Positions 9,142 to 18,807 are shown, numbered from the stretch's first letter. The stretch is 64,000 nucleotides of DNA from Akkermansiaceae bacterium (GCA_905182405.1 CAJJBQ010000002.1:2245317-2309316), one strand, 5' to 3'. The notes: generated from the letters alone by a model not told the origin. Translations and numbers: made by a program.

Positions 9142-10575
9142 ATGTCTACTCCGCTCGAATTCGAAAACCGCCGGGACTTCCTTAAAAAACTCGGTGCCGC
9201 ATCCGCCGCCACCCTCACCATGGGCGCACCCCGACTCTTCGGCAACGAAGCGATCGACCAGCCCGCCGCCAAGGCCGACTGCTGCATCCTCATCTGGATG
9301 GCCGGAGGCATGGCCGCACCCGACACCTTCGACCCCAAGCACTACGAGCCCTTCAGAAAAGGCCTCCCCGTCTCCGACGTCGGCAGCACTTTTCCCGCCA
9401 TCCCCACCTCGGTCAGCGGAATCAATTTCACCGAAGGCTTCAAGGAACTCGCCAAAGTGATGGACCGCGGCACCCTCATCCGCTCCGCCGTCCAACCCGA
9501 CCTCGGCCACATCCTCCACTCACGCCACCAGTATCATTGGCACACCGGATACGTCCCGCCCCAAACCGTCGCCGCCCCCCACATCGGCGCCTGGATGGCC
9601 AAGGTTCTCGGTCAGCGAAATGACGCCATGCCCGCCTTCATCGATATCGGACAACGACTCGAAGGCGTGGGCGAAAAAGAAGAACTCAAGGCCTTCCACA
9701 CCGGCGGATTTTTCGGCAGCGAATTCGGCCCCTTCCTCCTCCCCTACCCCGATCAAGCGGTCGGAGCGGTCCAGCCACCCGAAGGCATGACTCCGGGCCG
9801 CTTTGCCAATCGCTACAAGTTCTACCAGAAACTCGTCGCCGAAAGTAAAGTCGGCAAAAGTGCCGGTGCCTTCCAGCAGGAATCAATGCTCCGCTCCATG
9901 GACAAAGCCCACCGACTCCTCAGCTCCAAGGAATCCTCCGCCTTCGACCTCACCCAGGAACCCGAAAAATCCGCCGCGCCCTACGGAAAAGGCCGCTTCG
10001 GCCAAGGCTGTCTCCTCGCCCGTCGACTCGCCGAGTCCGGCGCCCGCTTCATCGAGGTCACCACCGAATACCAACCCTTCAAAACCTGGGACACCCACGA
10101 AAAAGGCCATACCACCGTCAAGCGCGTCAAGTCTGAGATCGACCGCCCCATCGCCCAGCTTATCCGCGACCTCGAAGAGCGCGGCATGCTCGACCGCACC
10201 CTCGTCATCCTCGCCAGCGAGTTTAGCCGCGACATGATGATCGAAGGCGTCCCGGGCTCCAATGCCCGCGATCAAACCTCGCACAAAGTCGACATCATCA
10301 CCGAGATGAAGCACTACGGCCAACACCGCCACTTCACCGGCGGAACCAGCGTCCTCATGTTCGGGGGCGGCGTCAAAAAAGGGTTCCAATACGGCAGGAC
10401 CGCCAACGAGCGCCCCTTCATCGCCGTCGAAAACCCCCTCGGCATCGAAGACCTCCACGCCACCATCTTCCACTCCATGGGCATCTCGCCCAAAACCAAC
10501 TTCGACATCGAAGGCCGCCCCTTCTACGCCACCAAAGACGGCATCGGAAAACCCGCCCTAAACATCTTCGCCTAA
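9142..10575 (+). CDS. DUF1501 family protein with Tat-type leader
   Basis: ATG 9142 was preferred because it follows the upstream stop by seven bases and begins MSTPLEFENRRDFLKKLGAA, a twin-arginine leader. The 477-residue product has the sulfatase-like DUF1501 fold: GGMAAPDTFDPK, the ILHSRHQYHWHTGY region, then RTLVILASEFSRDMM and the C-terminal GRPFYAT. Its Tat leader and partner gene suggest a folded, possibly metal-bearing periplasmic protein working with the upstream cytochrome. The exact activity is unknown. The two genes almost certainly form one operon. Confidence 0.9.
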   Translation: MSTPLEFENRRDFLKKLGAASAATLTMGAPRLFGNEAIDQPAAKADCCILIWMAGGMAAPDTFDPKHYEPFRKGLPVSDVGSTFPAIPTSVSGINFTEGFKELAKVMDRGTLIRSAVQPDLGHILHSRHQYHWHTGYVPPQTVAAPHIGAWMAKVLGQRNDAMPAFIDIGQRLEGVGEKEELKAFHTGGFFGSEFGPFLLPYPDQAVGAVQPPEGMTPGRFANRYKFYQKLVAESKVGKSAGAFQQESMLRSMDKAHRLLSSKESSAFDLTQEPEKSAAPYGKGRFGQGCLLARRLAESGARFIEVTTEYQPFKTWDTHEKGHTTVKRVKSEIDRPIAQLIRDLEERGMLDRTLVILASEFSRDMMIEGVPGSNARDQTSHKVDIITEMKHYGQHRHFTGGTSVLMFGGGVKKGFQYGRTANERPFIAVENPLGIEDLHATIFHSMGISPKTNFDIEGRPFYATKDGIGKPALNIFA

Positions 10576-11050
10576 ACCAAAGCCTCGAGTCCCACATTCT
10601 TACGCCCCAGAGTGCCTTTGGGTGCAAAGGGGCAAACTAACGTAGCGAAGGGCGAAGCCCTGGTATCCCCGCCAACCCAGAACGCCTCAATCGATTGACG
10701 CTTTGCTTTGTTGATGAGATTGGAATGCGAAAGCTTCGCTGTTTGGCGTGCTCCGCGAGGGTGACGATAGATTGCCCATCAAGATAGGCTAGCCAATCGA
10801 CCGCAGTTGTTCATCCGTAGATTAAGATGATTTTCAGAGATTTCTTTCTGTGGCATCCGGAACCAAGTTCCTCAAACCAATCCTCATAAATCATCTAAAT
10901 CTGCGGAGAGAGCCCCCAAACCTAATCTGTGATCATCGGCGTATTTTGCCATTGGCTATTTACCAGAGGCGACCTCCATTTTATTCCGGTTGCGGATAGA
11001 GATTCCCTAGTTTTAGTTTCCGACGTTGAAGCTGAAAGCTGGTGGGAGAC
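10576..11050. other. Gene-free stretch with repeat-like debris
   Basis: No convincing gene is present. The first part contains a small palindrome (GGGCGAAGCCC near 10650) and GCGAAGC-rich text of the sort scattered between genes in this window. The part around 10820-10940 has partly self-similar lines (AAGATGATTTTCAGAGATT and CATAAATCATCTAAATCTGC). The convergent helicase gene ends at 11051. Confidence 0.4.
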
Positions 11051-13555
11051 TCAAACTAGGGGGCCCAGTTCTACGAGATCGAGGACGACTCGCTCTTCTT
11101 CATCGGACTTCGCAAAGTCTACCTCGAGCACAACCTGCCAGTCGTTGAGTTCTTGGTCATCGACCAGCATCTGCTCGACTTTGTCCCCCTCTTTTCGGAA
11201 GAACTTCGTACTCCGCGCCTCCGGATCAAGCCGAATCATCCCGTGCTCTTCGTGGTAATCCGTAAGCCGCGCCTTAAGCTGGGGAATCGTCCATTCCCCC
11301 TCCACGATGGAAAGCGCTCCCTCACAATCCTCTCTTGAGAGCAGCTTCACAAAATCAAAGACCGTCCGCCGCACTGCGCGCTCGAACTCCAGTTTCTTCC
11401 GTGTAAACGGCACCACCCTCTTGGGCTCTGCCACCTTCTTGGTCACTTCTCCCTCCGGGTCCTTCAGCTTCTCCCACTCATCAATCAAACTCGAGTCCAC
11501 TCCGCGTAGCATCTCACCAAAGAAAGCTTCTGCTTCTTCGATCTCCTCAGTCTTCAGCGCCGGAGGCACCGTTTGCGCCAGCACTTTGTAAACTTCAGAA
11601 AGGTGTCGCAGGAGCACCGCCTCACTCCGCTCCAAGCCATAAATCTTCACGTAGTCCTCGAAGCTTAACCAGTTCTCAAACATCTCCCGTGCCACCGACT
11701 TCGGCCGCACTCCCGCTTCCTTCGCCCACGGATTCAGGAGGACAAACTGATTATAAGTGTCGTAAATGAAATCCTTTCCCGGCTTCGGGTGCTCCACTTC
11801 ATCAAGCGCCTCCATCCGGTCATCGTATTCCACCCCATCCGCCTTCATCTGCGTCACCAGCGCCGTCTTCACCTTATCCGTCTGCTTCCGCAGCACCACC
11901 GTCGGGTCCTCTAAAATTGCCTCCACTAAGGACAGCACATTTAGCGTGAATTCCGATCCTTCCTGTTCCAACTGCGGAATTGTCTCCAGCAAATACAAGC
12001 CCAGCGCCTGGTTCATCGTGAAGTCATCCTGCAACTCCACATTCAACTTCACCTTCGCCGACCCACTCCGCTCCTCCTTCGGAATAATCGTGAGCACCTT
12101 GCCTTCCACCAATCCTTTAAAGAGCGCAAAAGCCCTTCGCCGCAGGCTCTTCTTCTTGGTCGCGGTCTCATGCGACGCCGTGATCATACGACGCAACTCG
12201 GCGCACCCATCCTCTTCACTCCGACTCAGCACATTCAGCAAAGTCCCGTGCCGCACGTTGAAGCTCGAAATCAATTTCTCCGGCGGTGCTACCTGGAGCT
12301 TTTGGAAAGTTTTCTCATCCCAGTTCACAAAGCCCCTCTCAGGAGGCTTCTTCTTCGCTCCCTTGCTCTTCTTCCCCTTCGCTGCCGCCTTCTCACCGGC
12401 CCGTTTGTTATCGATGACATATTCCGGAGCCTGCGCCACCACGTAGCCCACATCGTCAAACCCCTTCCGTCCGGCCCGACCACAAATCTGCCGAAAATCC
12501 CTCACAGCGAGAATTTTCGTACTTTGACCCCCAAATTTATAGAGCTGCGTAAATAAGACTGTCCGAATCGGCACATTTACGCCAACCCCTAGGGTGTCGG
12601 TCCCACAAATCACCTTCATTAACCCACGCTGCGCCAACTTCTCCACCAGCACGCGATACTTCGGCAGCAAGCCCGCATGATGAATCCCCAGCCCGTGCCG
12701 CAGAAGCTTCTTCATCTCCTTGCCATAGGGGCTTCGAAAATCCGCTCCCTCCAGCACCTCTGCAATTCCAGCCTTCTCCTCCTTCGAGCAGAAATTCCGG
12801 CTCATCAAATTCTGCGCCGTCCGCGCACACGCTAGTTGGGTGAAATGCACCAAGTAAATCGGCGCTCTCCCGGCATCAACCAACTCCTCCACCTTTTCCT
12901 CCAACGGAGTGAGGCTATACTCAAAGTCCAGCGGCACCGGTCGAATCTCCGATTTTACCAACACCGTTTCCGCTCCCGTCAATTCGGTCAGCTCTTTCTC
13001 AAAAAACGAAGTATCCCCGAGCGTCGCCGACATCAGTAGAAATCTCGCCTGTGACATCGTCAGCAAGGGCACCTGCCACGCCACGCCACGCTCCAAGTCC
13101 GAGTAATAATGGAACTCGTCCATGATCACCTCATCCACCTGCGCCCGCGACCCCTCGCGCAGCGCGAGGTTCGATAGAATCTCCGCCGTGCAGCAAATCA
13201 CCGGAGCCTGCGCGTTGACCGTCGCGTCTCCCGTAATCATCCCCACGTTCTCCGGCCCGAAGCTCTCGCACAGCGATAGAAACTTCTCATTCGCGAGCGC
13301 CTTGATCGGCACGGTGTAATAAGACCGCCGCTTCTGACAGATCGCGCGAAAGTGCAAGGCCAGCGCCACCAACGATTTCCCCGATCCCGTCGGGGTATTC
13401 AGAATAACATTCTTCCCTTCGTAGAGCTCAAGAATCGCCTCCTCTTGATGATCATACGGCTCGATTCCACTCTCGATCAGGAACTCAAGAAACGCATCAA
13501 GAATTTCGGAGTTCGAAGACGGATCAGCGACGCGAGAAGGATCGAGGGACGGCAC
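11051..13555 (-). CDS. Ski2-like DEAD/DEAH-box helicase with DUF3516 C-terminus
   Basis: This is an 834-residue superfamily-2 helicase. Walker A (NTPTGSGKS), the DExH motif in IMDEFHYYSD, motif III (MSATLGD) and the helicase-C motifs GIHHAGLLP, CGTDTLGVGVNVP and QICGRAGRKGFD are all present. A Lys-rich linker near residue 400 (KGKKSKGAKKK) is followed by a long alpha-helical C-terminal half matching the DUF3516 class of bacterial Ski2-like RNA helicases. It probably unwinds RNA in turnover or ribosome-related processes. It is the last gene of a minus-strand run and starts about 90 bases after the PfkB kinase. The substrate is inferred from the family only. Confidence 0.88.
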   Translation of the reverse strand: MPSLDPSRVADPSSNSEILDAFLEFLIESGIEPYDHQEEAILELYEGKNVILNTPTGSGKSLVALALHFRAICQKRRSYYTVPIKALANEKFLSLCESFGPENVGMITGDATVNAQAPVICCTAEILSNLALREGSRAQVDEVIMDEFHYYSDLERGVAWQVPLLTMSQARFLLMSATLGDTSFFEKELTELTGAETVLVKSEIRPVPLDFEYSLTPLEEKVEELVDAGRAPIYLVHFTQLACARTAQNLMSRNFCSKEEKAGIAEVLEGADFRSPYGKEMKKLLRHGLGIHHAGLLPKYRVLVEKLAQRGLMKVICGTDTLGVGVNVPIRTVLFTQLYKFGGQSTKILAVRDFRQICGRAGRKGFDDVGYVVAQAPEYVIDNKRAGEKAAAKGKKSKGAKKKPPERGFVNWDEKTFQKLQVAPPEKLISSFNVRHGTLLNVLSRSEEDGCAELRRMITASHETATKKKSLRRRAFALFKGLVEGKVLTIIPKEERSGSAKVKLNVELQDDFTMNQALGLYLLETIPQLEQEGSEFTLNVLSLVEAILEDPTVVLRKQTDKVKTALVTQMKADGVEYDDRMEALDEVEHPKPGKDFIYDTYNQFVLLNPWAKEAGVRPKSVAREMFENWLSFEDYVKIYGLERSEAVLLRHLSEVYKVLAQTVPPALKTEEIEEAEAFFGEMLRGVDSSLIDEWEKLKDPEGEVTKKVAEPKRVVPFTRKKLEFERAVRRTVFDFVKLLSREDCEGALSIVEGEWTIPQLKARLTDYHEEHGMIRLDPEARSTKFFRKEGDKVEQMLVDDQELNDWQVVLEVDFAKSDEEERVVLDLVELGPLV

Positions 13556-13646
13556 AGAGGCGACCCTGCATGGCCTCTTTCAAAAAGCAACGCTACTCCG
13601 TCAACTCTCGCAAAACACCGTGGCTCCGCACCTCCTCCTTCGGGGA

Positions 13647-14564
13647 TTACCAGGCGGAAATTTCGCGGAAGGTCGCAAGCCGCTTGTTTAGAATATCTGA
13701 ATCGATGTCTTCCAAGGCGCGGGTCGAAAACGCCTCGCAGGTGAAGGACGCGAGCATCGAACCTTGAACCACCGCTTTGCGAAGTTGACCGAAGGTCGGC
13801 TTGGTCGCTTTCTCTTTGGCAAGATATCCGGCCATCCCACCAAGAAAGGTATCGCCTGCTCCAGTCGGATCAGCGAGATCACGCAGAGGCCAGGCACCAC
13901 AGCGGAAGAAGTCTTTCTCTCCCGGTCCAAAAAGAAGCGCGCCAAATTCACCGAGCTTTATCACCACGAACTCAGGACCTTTTCCTCGAAGAATTTCACC
14001 CGCGAGGACCAAATTATTGGTCCCAGCAAACTCACGCGCTTCCCCTTCGTTGATCACCAGTAAATCAATGCGCTTGAGAACTTGGTGCAGCTCGGCGTTT
14101 GCCACTGTGATCCAAAGGTCCATCGTGTCGGCGAGGACAAACTTCTCCTTGGCATTACACTGATCGAGCATTTGAAGCTGGTTCAGCGGAGCCATATTGG
14201 CGAGAAGGACGAATTCGGCATCCTTGAGATCGGAGGGAACCTTTACCTCCCAGTCTTCCAGAACGTTGATCGCCACTTCGTGAGTGGTGCGATCGTTCAT
14301 GTTTTCATGGTATTCTCCGGTCCAGGTAAACGAGGCTTTTTCTGAACGCTCCAGACCCGAAAGGTCCACTCCCTTTGAGGAAAGCATTTCAAGGTGCTCC
14401 TCCGGAAAATCGTAACCGACTACTCCGACTAGATGAACTGGCGAAGAAAGCTTGGAAGCGGCGAGGGCCGCGTAAGATGCCGAACCACCGAGGAGGTTCT
14501 TTTCATCTGCGGAAGGGGTTTTAACGTTATCAATAGCGACTGAGCCGCCGACGAGAATTTTCAT
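13647..14564 (-). CDS. PfkB-family carbohydrate/nucleoside kinase
   Basis: The 305-residue ribokinase-fold protein starts MKILVGGSVAIDN, with the glycine pair of the substrate site in LLGGSASYAA. The C-terminal DPTGAGDTFLGG motif holds the catalytic Asp and anion hole. FVVIKLGEFGALLFG forms the usual strand before the ATP site. It phosphorylates a sugar or nucleoside hydroxyl; the substrate cannot be read from sequence. Its ATG overlaps the stop of thiE by four bases, so the two are translationally coupled. Confidence 0.88.
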   Translation of the reverse strand: MKILVGGSVAIDNVKTPSADEKNLLGGSASYAALAASKLSSPVHLVGVVGYDFPEEHLEMLSSKGVDLSGLERSEKASFTWTGEYHENMNDRTTHEVAINVLEDWEVKVPSDLKDAEFVLLANMAPLNQLQMLDQCNAKEKFVLADTMDLWITVANAELHQVLKRIDLLVINEGEAREFAGTNNLVLAGEILRGKGPEFVVIKLGEFGALLFGPGEKDFFRCGAWPLRDLADPTGAGDTFLGGMAGYLAKEKATKPTFGQLRKAVVQGSMLASFTCEAFSTRALEDIDSDILNKRLATFREISAW

Positions 14565-15193
14565 AAGGATAATTGCTTGAGGATATTTCGAGTTTCAGCA
14601 GCCACATCTGCCGTTTTTAAAAGATGGGAGACGATGACGACACGCTTTGCACCAGCAGCTTTTACCTCGGCAAGGTTACTTGGCTTAATTCCGCCTATAC
14701 AGAAGACCGGAATAGCATAACCCACCGTTTCTTCGACGATGTCGATATTCTCCAATCCAATACCGGGCCGCCCTTTCTTGGTTGGCGTTGGAAAGAGTGG
14801 CCCGAAGCCAATGTAATCGGCACCTTCCGCCAAAGCGGCCTGAGCCTGCGCTACCGAGTGAGTCGAGCGTCCGACCAAGACATGCTGACCTAGAATGGAT
14901 CGGGCTTCGTCCAAGGAGCCATCGTCCTGGCCCAAATGGAGACCGGGTGCGCCGCAATCCTTTGCCAGCTGAACATGGTCGTTCACGATGAAGGGCACGT
15001 GATGCTTTGAGCAAAGGGTCGTGAGTTCCTTTGCAAGGTTGAGAAGAGTTTCGGGATCGTGACCTTTTGCCCGAAGCTGGAGGAGACTCACTCCTCCGAG
15101 GATGAGCTGCTCCGCGACTTCCACGGAACGTTCTCTTTCGACATAACCGAGATCGAGGATGCCGTAGAGAAGGGCGTCGGGGGAGAGGGTCAT
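14561..15193 (-). CDS. thiE: Thiamine-phosphate synthase
   Basis: The protein has 210 residues and a TIM-barrel fold. Recognisable motifs are GGVSLLQLRAKGHD (pyrophosphate and Mg site), VPFIVNDHVQLA, LHLGQDDGS, VGRSTHS, YIGFGPLFPTPTKKGR and the phosphate-binding CIGGIKPSN. It joins hydroxymethylpyrimidine diphosphate to hydroxyethylthiazole phosphate to give thiamine phosphate in the cytoplasm. Start and stop overlap both neighbours (accC upstream, PfkB kinase downstream), so it belongs to the same transcript as the biotin carboxylase subunits. That is a slightly unusual pairing of cofactor synthesis with fatty-acid synthesis. Confidence 0.93.
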   Translation of the reverse strand: MTLSPDALLYGILDLGYVERERSVEVAEQLILGGVSLLQLRAKGHDPETLLNLAKELTTLCSKHHVPFIVNDHVQLAKDCGAPGLHLGQDDGSLDEARSILGQHVLVGRSTHSVAQAQAALAEGADYIGFGPLFPTPTKKGRPGIGLENIDIVEETVGYAIPVFCIGGIKPSNLAEVKAAGAKRVVIVSHLLKTADVAAETRNILKQLSL

Positions 15194-16551
15194 CAGGACA
15201 GGGATTTCCCTTCGAGGAACCTAGACACCCATGCGATGTCATATTTCCCGTTGATGAAATCGGGATGATCGATGATTTCCTGCTGAAAAGGAATCGTCGT
15301 TTTGATACCCCTAATCCGGAACTCGGACAAAGCACGCTTCATGCGGGCAATGGCCACTTCTCGCGAGGACGCCGTGACGATCAGTTTGGCAATCATCGAG
15401 TCGTAATAAGGAGGCACGGTGTAACCCGCATAAACGTGGGTATCGACCCGCACCCCTTTTCCTCCAGGGGCATACCACAGATCAATCGTGCCAGGACTGG
15501 GGCAGAAATTATTGTAAGGATCTTCGGCGTTAATACGGCACTCGATCGAATGACCCCGCGGCGTTGCTTTCAACACGTGGTCGGACATCGGTTCTCCAGC
15601 CGCAATTCGGATCTGCTCCTTGATCAGCTCGCAACCCATCACCTCTTCGGTCACGGGATGCTCCACCTGGATTCGGGTGTTCATTTCCATGAAGTAAAAA
15701 TTCTCAGCCTTCTCATCAACGAGATACTCGATCGTCCCAGCATTTTGATAATCAATTGCCTCAATCAAGCGCTGCGAGGCGTCCCCCATACGCTGACGAA
15801 GCTCCTCGGAAATGAGCGGGCTTGGACACTCCTCAATGATCTTTTGATTCCGGCGCTGCATCGAACAATCGCGCTCACCGAGATGAATGTAATTCCCATG
15901 ACTATCACCGAGGACTTGAAACTCGATATGATGTGGGTTGAGAACGAATTTCTCGATATAGCAATCACCGTTGCCGAAACAAGCGATTGCCTCCTGCGAA
16001 GCGGCGTTAAACATCGCCTCAAATTCACCCTCGTTCATGGCAGGCCGCATTCCCCGACCGCCCCCACCTGCAGTGGCCTTGATCATCACGGGATAGCCGA
16101 CTTCTGCGGCGACTTTGAGCCCTTCTTTGACTCCGGAAAGAATTCCATCAGATCCGGGCGTCGCCGGAACCCCATTGGCCGCAGCAGTGGCTCGGGCCGT
16201 GTTTTTGTCACCCATGGTGCGGATCACCTCAGCCGAGGGTCCGATAAACTGGATATTGCAGCTCTCGCAGATCTCAGCAAAGCGGGCATTTTCGGATAAG
16301 AATCCGTAACCAGGATGAATGGCATCCGCCTCGGTGATCTCGGCAGCCGCGATGATTCGATCAGGCTTGAGATAGCTTTCGCTACTCGGCCACCTGCCGA
16401 TGCAGACCGCCTCATCGGCGAGATGGACGTGCATTGAATCCCCATCGGCCTCCGAATAAACGGCGACAGATTCGACTCCCAACTCACGACAGGCGCGGAT
16501 GATTCGAAGGGCAATTTCCCCCCGGTTTGCTACAAGGACTCGCTTAAACAT
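15193..16551 (-). CDS. accC: Acetyl-CoA carboxylase, biotin carboxylase subunit
   Basis: This is a full-length 452-residue ATP-grasp enzyme. It starts MFKRVLVANRGEIALRIIRA and carries the glycine-rich ATP loop KATAGGGGRGMR, HHIEFQVLGDSHGN, RDCSMQRRNQK and the catalytic EMNTRIQVEHPVTE segment. It carboxylates biotin on AccB using bicarbonate and ATP, the first half-reaction of malonyl-CoA formation. It lies 56 bases downstream of accB and shares a base with thiE. The carboxyltransferase genes accA and accD are not in the window. Confidence 0.96.
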   Translation of the reverse strand: MFKRVLVANRGEIALRIIRACRELGVESVAVYSEADGDSMHVHLADEAVCIGRWPSSESYLKPDRIIAAAEITEADAIHPGYGFLSENARFAEICESCNIQFIGPSAEVIRTMGDKNTARATAAANGVPATPGSDGILSGVKEGLKVAAEVGYPVMIKATAGGGGRGMRPAMNEGEFEAMFNAASQEAIACFGNGDCYIEKFVLNPHHIEFQVLGDSHGNYIHLGERDCSMQRRNQKIIEECPSPLISEELRQRMGDASQRLIEAIDYQNAGTIEYLVDEKAENFYFMEMNTRIQVEHPVTEEVMGCELIKEQIRIAAGEPMSDHVLKATPRGHSIECRINAEDPYNNFCPSPGTIDLWYAPGGKGVRVDTHVYAGYTVPPYYDSMIAKLIVTASSREVAIARMKRALSEFRIRGIKTTIPFQQEIIDHPDFINGKYDIAWVSRFLEGKSLS

Positions 16552-16607
16552 GGCGAATAGATAGGATGCGCTACTCTCCTCAAATACGAAGGAGTAGCAA
16601 AATTTAA

Positions 16608-17066
16608 TTACTTAATTCGGAAAAGAACGTCACCGAATTGGACGGAATTCCCGTCTTCAATGCATATCTCGGTAATCGTCCCCGAGGTCTCCGCCTTGAT
16701 CTCATTCATCACCTTCATTGCTTCAATGATGCACAAAGTCTGCCCTTCGGAAATGGAATCACCCACGTTCACAAAGGAAGGAGTTTCAGGAGAAGATTTA
16801 CGATAGAAGGTTCCCACCATGGGCGAGTTGATTGCTTCGCCACTCTCACTCTCAGTGGGAGGGGAGGAATCGACGGCAGAATAAGAGACAGGTGCCGGAA
16901 CGGCAACCGCTGGGGCCGCCGGAGCAGACGCCAGAGCCCTCTGGAGGTCTTCCAGGTCAGCACCCTTCTTAAGCTTAATACTAAAATCTTCCTTTTCGAA
17001 CTGGAAGACAGAGAGCCCATGATCATCCATGAGCTTAACGATTTTTCGGATTTCAGAGAGGTCCAC
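16608..17066 (-). CDS. accB: Acetyl-CoA carboxylase biotin carboxyl carrier protein
   Basis: The C-terminal biotinyl domain carries the biotinylated Lys in IIEAMKVMNEIKAE, about 35 residues from the end. A Pro/Ala-rich linker (APAAPAVAVPAP) joins it to an N-terminal region DLSEIRKIVKLMDDHGL. I chose GTG 17066 because it places this typical AccB start at residue 1, giving 152 residues. A TTG at 17120 would add 18 residues unlike the family; neither has a clear ribosome-binding site. It is the first gene of the accB-accC-thiE-kinase run. Confidence 0.92.
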   Translation of the reverse strand: MDLSEIRKIVKLMDDHGLSVFQFEKEDFSIKLKKGADLEDLQRALASAPAAPAVAVPAPVSYSAVDSSPPTESESGEAINSPMVGTFYRKSSPETPSFVNVGDSISEGQTLCIIEAMKVMNEIKAETSGTITEICIEDGNSVQFGDVLFRIK

Positions 17067-17220
17067 GAGAAAGTTCGGGTTATGGGAAAGCGCCAGACGC
17101 TGGAAAGACTCTAGGACCAATTGGCGATGGGAGCAAGAGACTTGTTAAGAACTAAAAAGAGCCCGAGAATCTCCCCCACTTGGAGGCTTCCCTTTCCTGC
17201 GTCCGCGTTTAAAAGAGAAA

Positions 17221-17937
17221 ATGCTTAAATTCTCAATTGCCCTTTTTCTCATGTCTCTCCCACTTTGCGCCCAATCTGGCAAACAAATCGAAACCTCGCT
17301 AAAAATCGATGAAAAGACCTCGGTGCCCTACCTTCAGTATCTCCCAAAAGGATTTGATCCTTCCAAGAAGGAACAAAAATATCCCCTAATCCTGTTTCTC
17401 CACGGACGCGGGGAGAGCAATGGTCCTCTTTCCATCGTAAAGGAATGGGGGCCACCCAAGCTTGCCGAATCCGAAAAAGGGCTTCCTTACATTCTCATTT
17501 CTCCACAATGCCCGAAATCTTCCTGGTGGTCCAACGATGATCAACAAGAGATCCTAATCAAACTGCTCGCCCATGTCCGGAAGCAGTTTCCTATCAATGA
17601 CTCACGCATTTACCTCACGGGTCTGAGCATGGGAGGCTTCGGGTCGTGGGAGCTCGCGAGCCGACTGCCAGACACCTTTGCCGCCGTCGTCCCCATCTGT
17701 GGCGGAGGAAATCCCAAGAACGCGGCTAAGCTAGTCGACATCCCTATTTGGAATTGGCACGGAGACGCCGACAAGGTCATCCCTATTTCAAAGTCAGAGG
17801 AAATGGTGGAAGCAGTTAAAATAGCTGGCGGGAAAAAGATCACTTTCACCAGACTCAAAGACGTCGGACACAATTCCTGGTCCGATGCCTACGCCAGCCC
17901 CAAGCTCTGGGACTGGCTCGCCAACAAAAAACGCTAA
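17221..17937 (+). CDS. Secreted alpha/beta-hydrolase (carboxylesterase / phospholipase-like)
   Basis: The product has 238 residues and a signal peptide (MLKFSIALFLMSLPLCAQS). The catalytic triad is readable: the nucleophile elbow GLSMGGFGSW (Ser), Asp in WHGDADKVIP, and His in VGHNSW. The oxyanion region FLHGRGESNG precedes it. The closest general class is the small esterases often called predicted peptidase or PHB-depolymerase-like in Planctomycetes and Verrucomicrobia. It probably removes esters from polysaccharides or other substrates outside the cell. It is divergent from accB; a dispersed repeat begins about 20 bases after its stop. Confidence 0.85.
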   Translation: MLKFSIALFLMSLPLCAQSGKQIETSLKIDEKTSVPYLQYLPKGFDPSKKEQKYPLILFLHGRGESNGPLSIVKEWGPPKLAESEKGLPYILISPQCPKSSWWSNDDQQEILIKLLAHVRKQFPINDSRIYLTGLSMGGFGSWELASRLPDTFAAVVPICGGGNPKNAAKLVDIPIWNWHGDADKVIPISKSEEMVEAVKIAGGKKITFTRLKDVGHNSWSDAYASPKLWDWLANKKR

Positions 17938-17957
17938 GCGCTTCAGTCGCGCGACTG

Positions 17958-18025
17958 ATACCAAGTAGTGTTTCAAAAGAGAGGAATCCCGGAGTGATTT
18001 CTTGAAAGGGCAGGGCGGCCCGAAG
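17958..18025 (+). repeat. Dispersed repeat, copy 1 (left part only)
   Basis: The segment begins ATACCAAG and continues through GTTTCAAAAGAG, GGAGTGATTTCTTGAAAGGG and CAGGGCGG. It matches copies at 22581 and 36847. Similarity stops abruptly near 18025, where remnant sulfatase sequence begins. Confidence 0.8.
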
Positions 18026-18616
18026 CTGGTTGGGGAAGAAACTGATCCTTGTGCGAATCCTCAGCATGTGGCGCGAAAAAGGCACCCGTCAGGCAGAACC
18101 GTCGATCCTTGGGCCACTCTTCTGAGAACTGGAGCGAATCCATTTCGCTCCTTTGAGTCACATGGACCCTTTTACCATCGACCTTATGACAAGTGCCGAC
18201 CGAAGTATAAGCGACTATAGTCGGACTCCTTTGCTGGGATCTTGCCATTGTGCCACTGCCAACGTGCTCGACAAAGTAGTCCTCTTTCCGAAACAATGAG
18301 GAATAAGTTTGAGACATCGGCATATCGAACATCTTGAATCCACGGCATCCGTGACCTGACATCCACTTCCCGGTATAGAGATTTACCCCGGCTCACCCCG
18401 CAAATTGCGGTCGTGACACAGCTTTCGGTGAAACGTCCTCCCTCACCTGCCAAAGCATCCAAACTGGGAGTTTTGACAATCGGATTTCCTGCAAGTCCTA
18501 GGATGTCGTGCCGCCATTCATCCGCATCGAGAAGGAAGATATTCATCTGCTTTGCCTGGAGCAACGAAGAGAGGCAGAAGAGGAGCGAACCAATAATAAA
18601 GGAATCATTTTTTCAT
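18026..18616 (-). pseudogene. Sulfatase, truncated and frameshifted remnant
   Basis: Minus-strand reading shows a secretion-signal-like stretch, then NIFLLDADEWRHD, GNPIVKTPSLDALA and the active-site-type segment TAICGVSR, whose Cys would become formylglycine in a working type I sulfatase. Further pieces (YFVEHVGKW-like, KVDGKRVHVTQRSEMDS, FFAPHAEDSHKDQ) continue in other frames. At least three frame changes are needed, one in an A-run at the start (18605-18616). The gene ends after about a third of the usual length, where dispersed-repeat copy 1 begins. It is non-functional as it stands. Confidence 0.8.
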
Positions 18617-18736
18617 AATGATAATAAGGTCTGGCACGTTGACGACTTTGGGGCAAGGCCACTTCGCAAATATCTCAAACTTTGAAGAAGGCTAGCTTTT
18701 GAAGTCTCAACAGGCTTCAAAGAGGAACCAGTCCAC

Positions 18737-18772
18737 AAAAAAACACTCGTTGCCCTTTCGAGCAACGAGTGT
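18737..18772 (-). terminator. Rho-independent terminator of the PEP-CTERM gene
   Basis: On the minus strand ACACTCGTTGC pairs with GCAACGAGTGT (11 pairs, eight-base loop), followed directly by a run of seven T. It lies 36 bases after the PEP-CTERM stop codon. Confidence 0.9.
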
Positions 18773-18807
18773 GAAATTAAAAATAGATTCGTATCTTAAA
18801 TCGAAGT

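Noticed and set aside
6798..9338. Long open frames on the strand opposite the DUF1549/DUF1553 and DUF1501 genes
   Set aside because: They are Gly/Glu/Val-rich mirror images caused by GC-rich codon bias in the real genes and lack any family motif.
11766..12446. A plus-strand gene inside the helicase region
   Set aside because: The Ser-rich frame has no motifs, whereas the minus strand carries the complete helicase motif set.
15265..16299. A 344-codon plus-strand frame opposite accC
   Set aside because: It is a shadow of a highly conserved biotin carboxylase gene.
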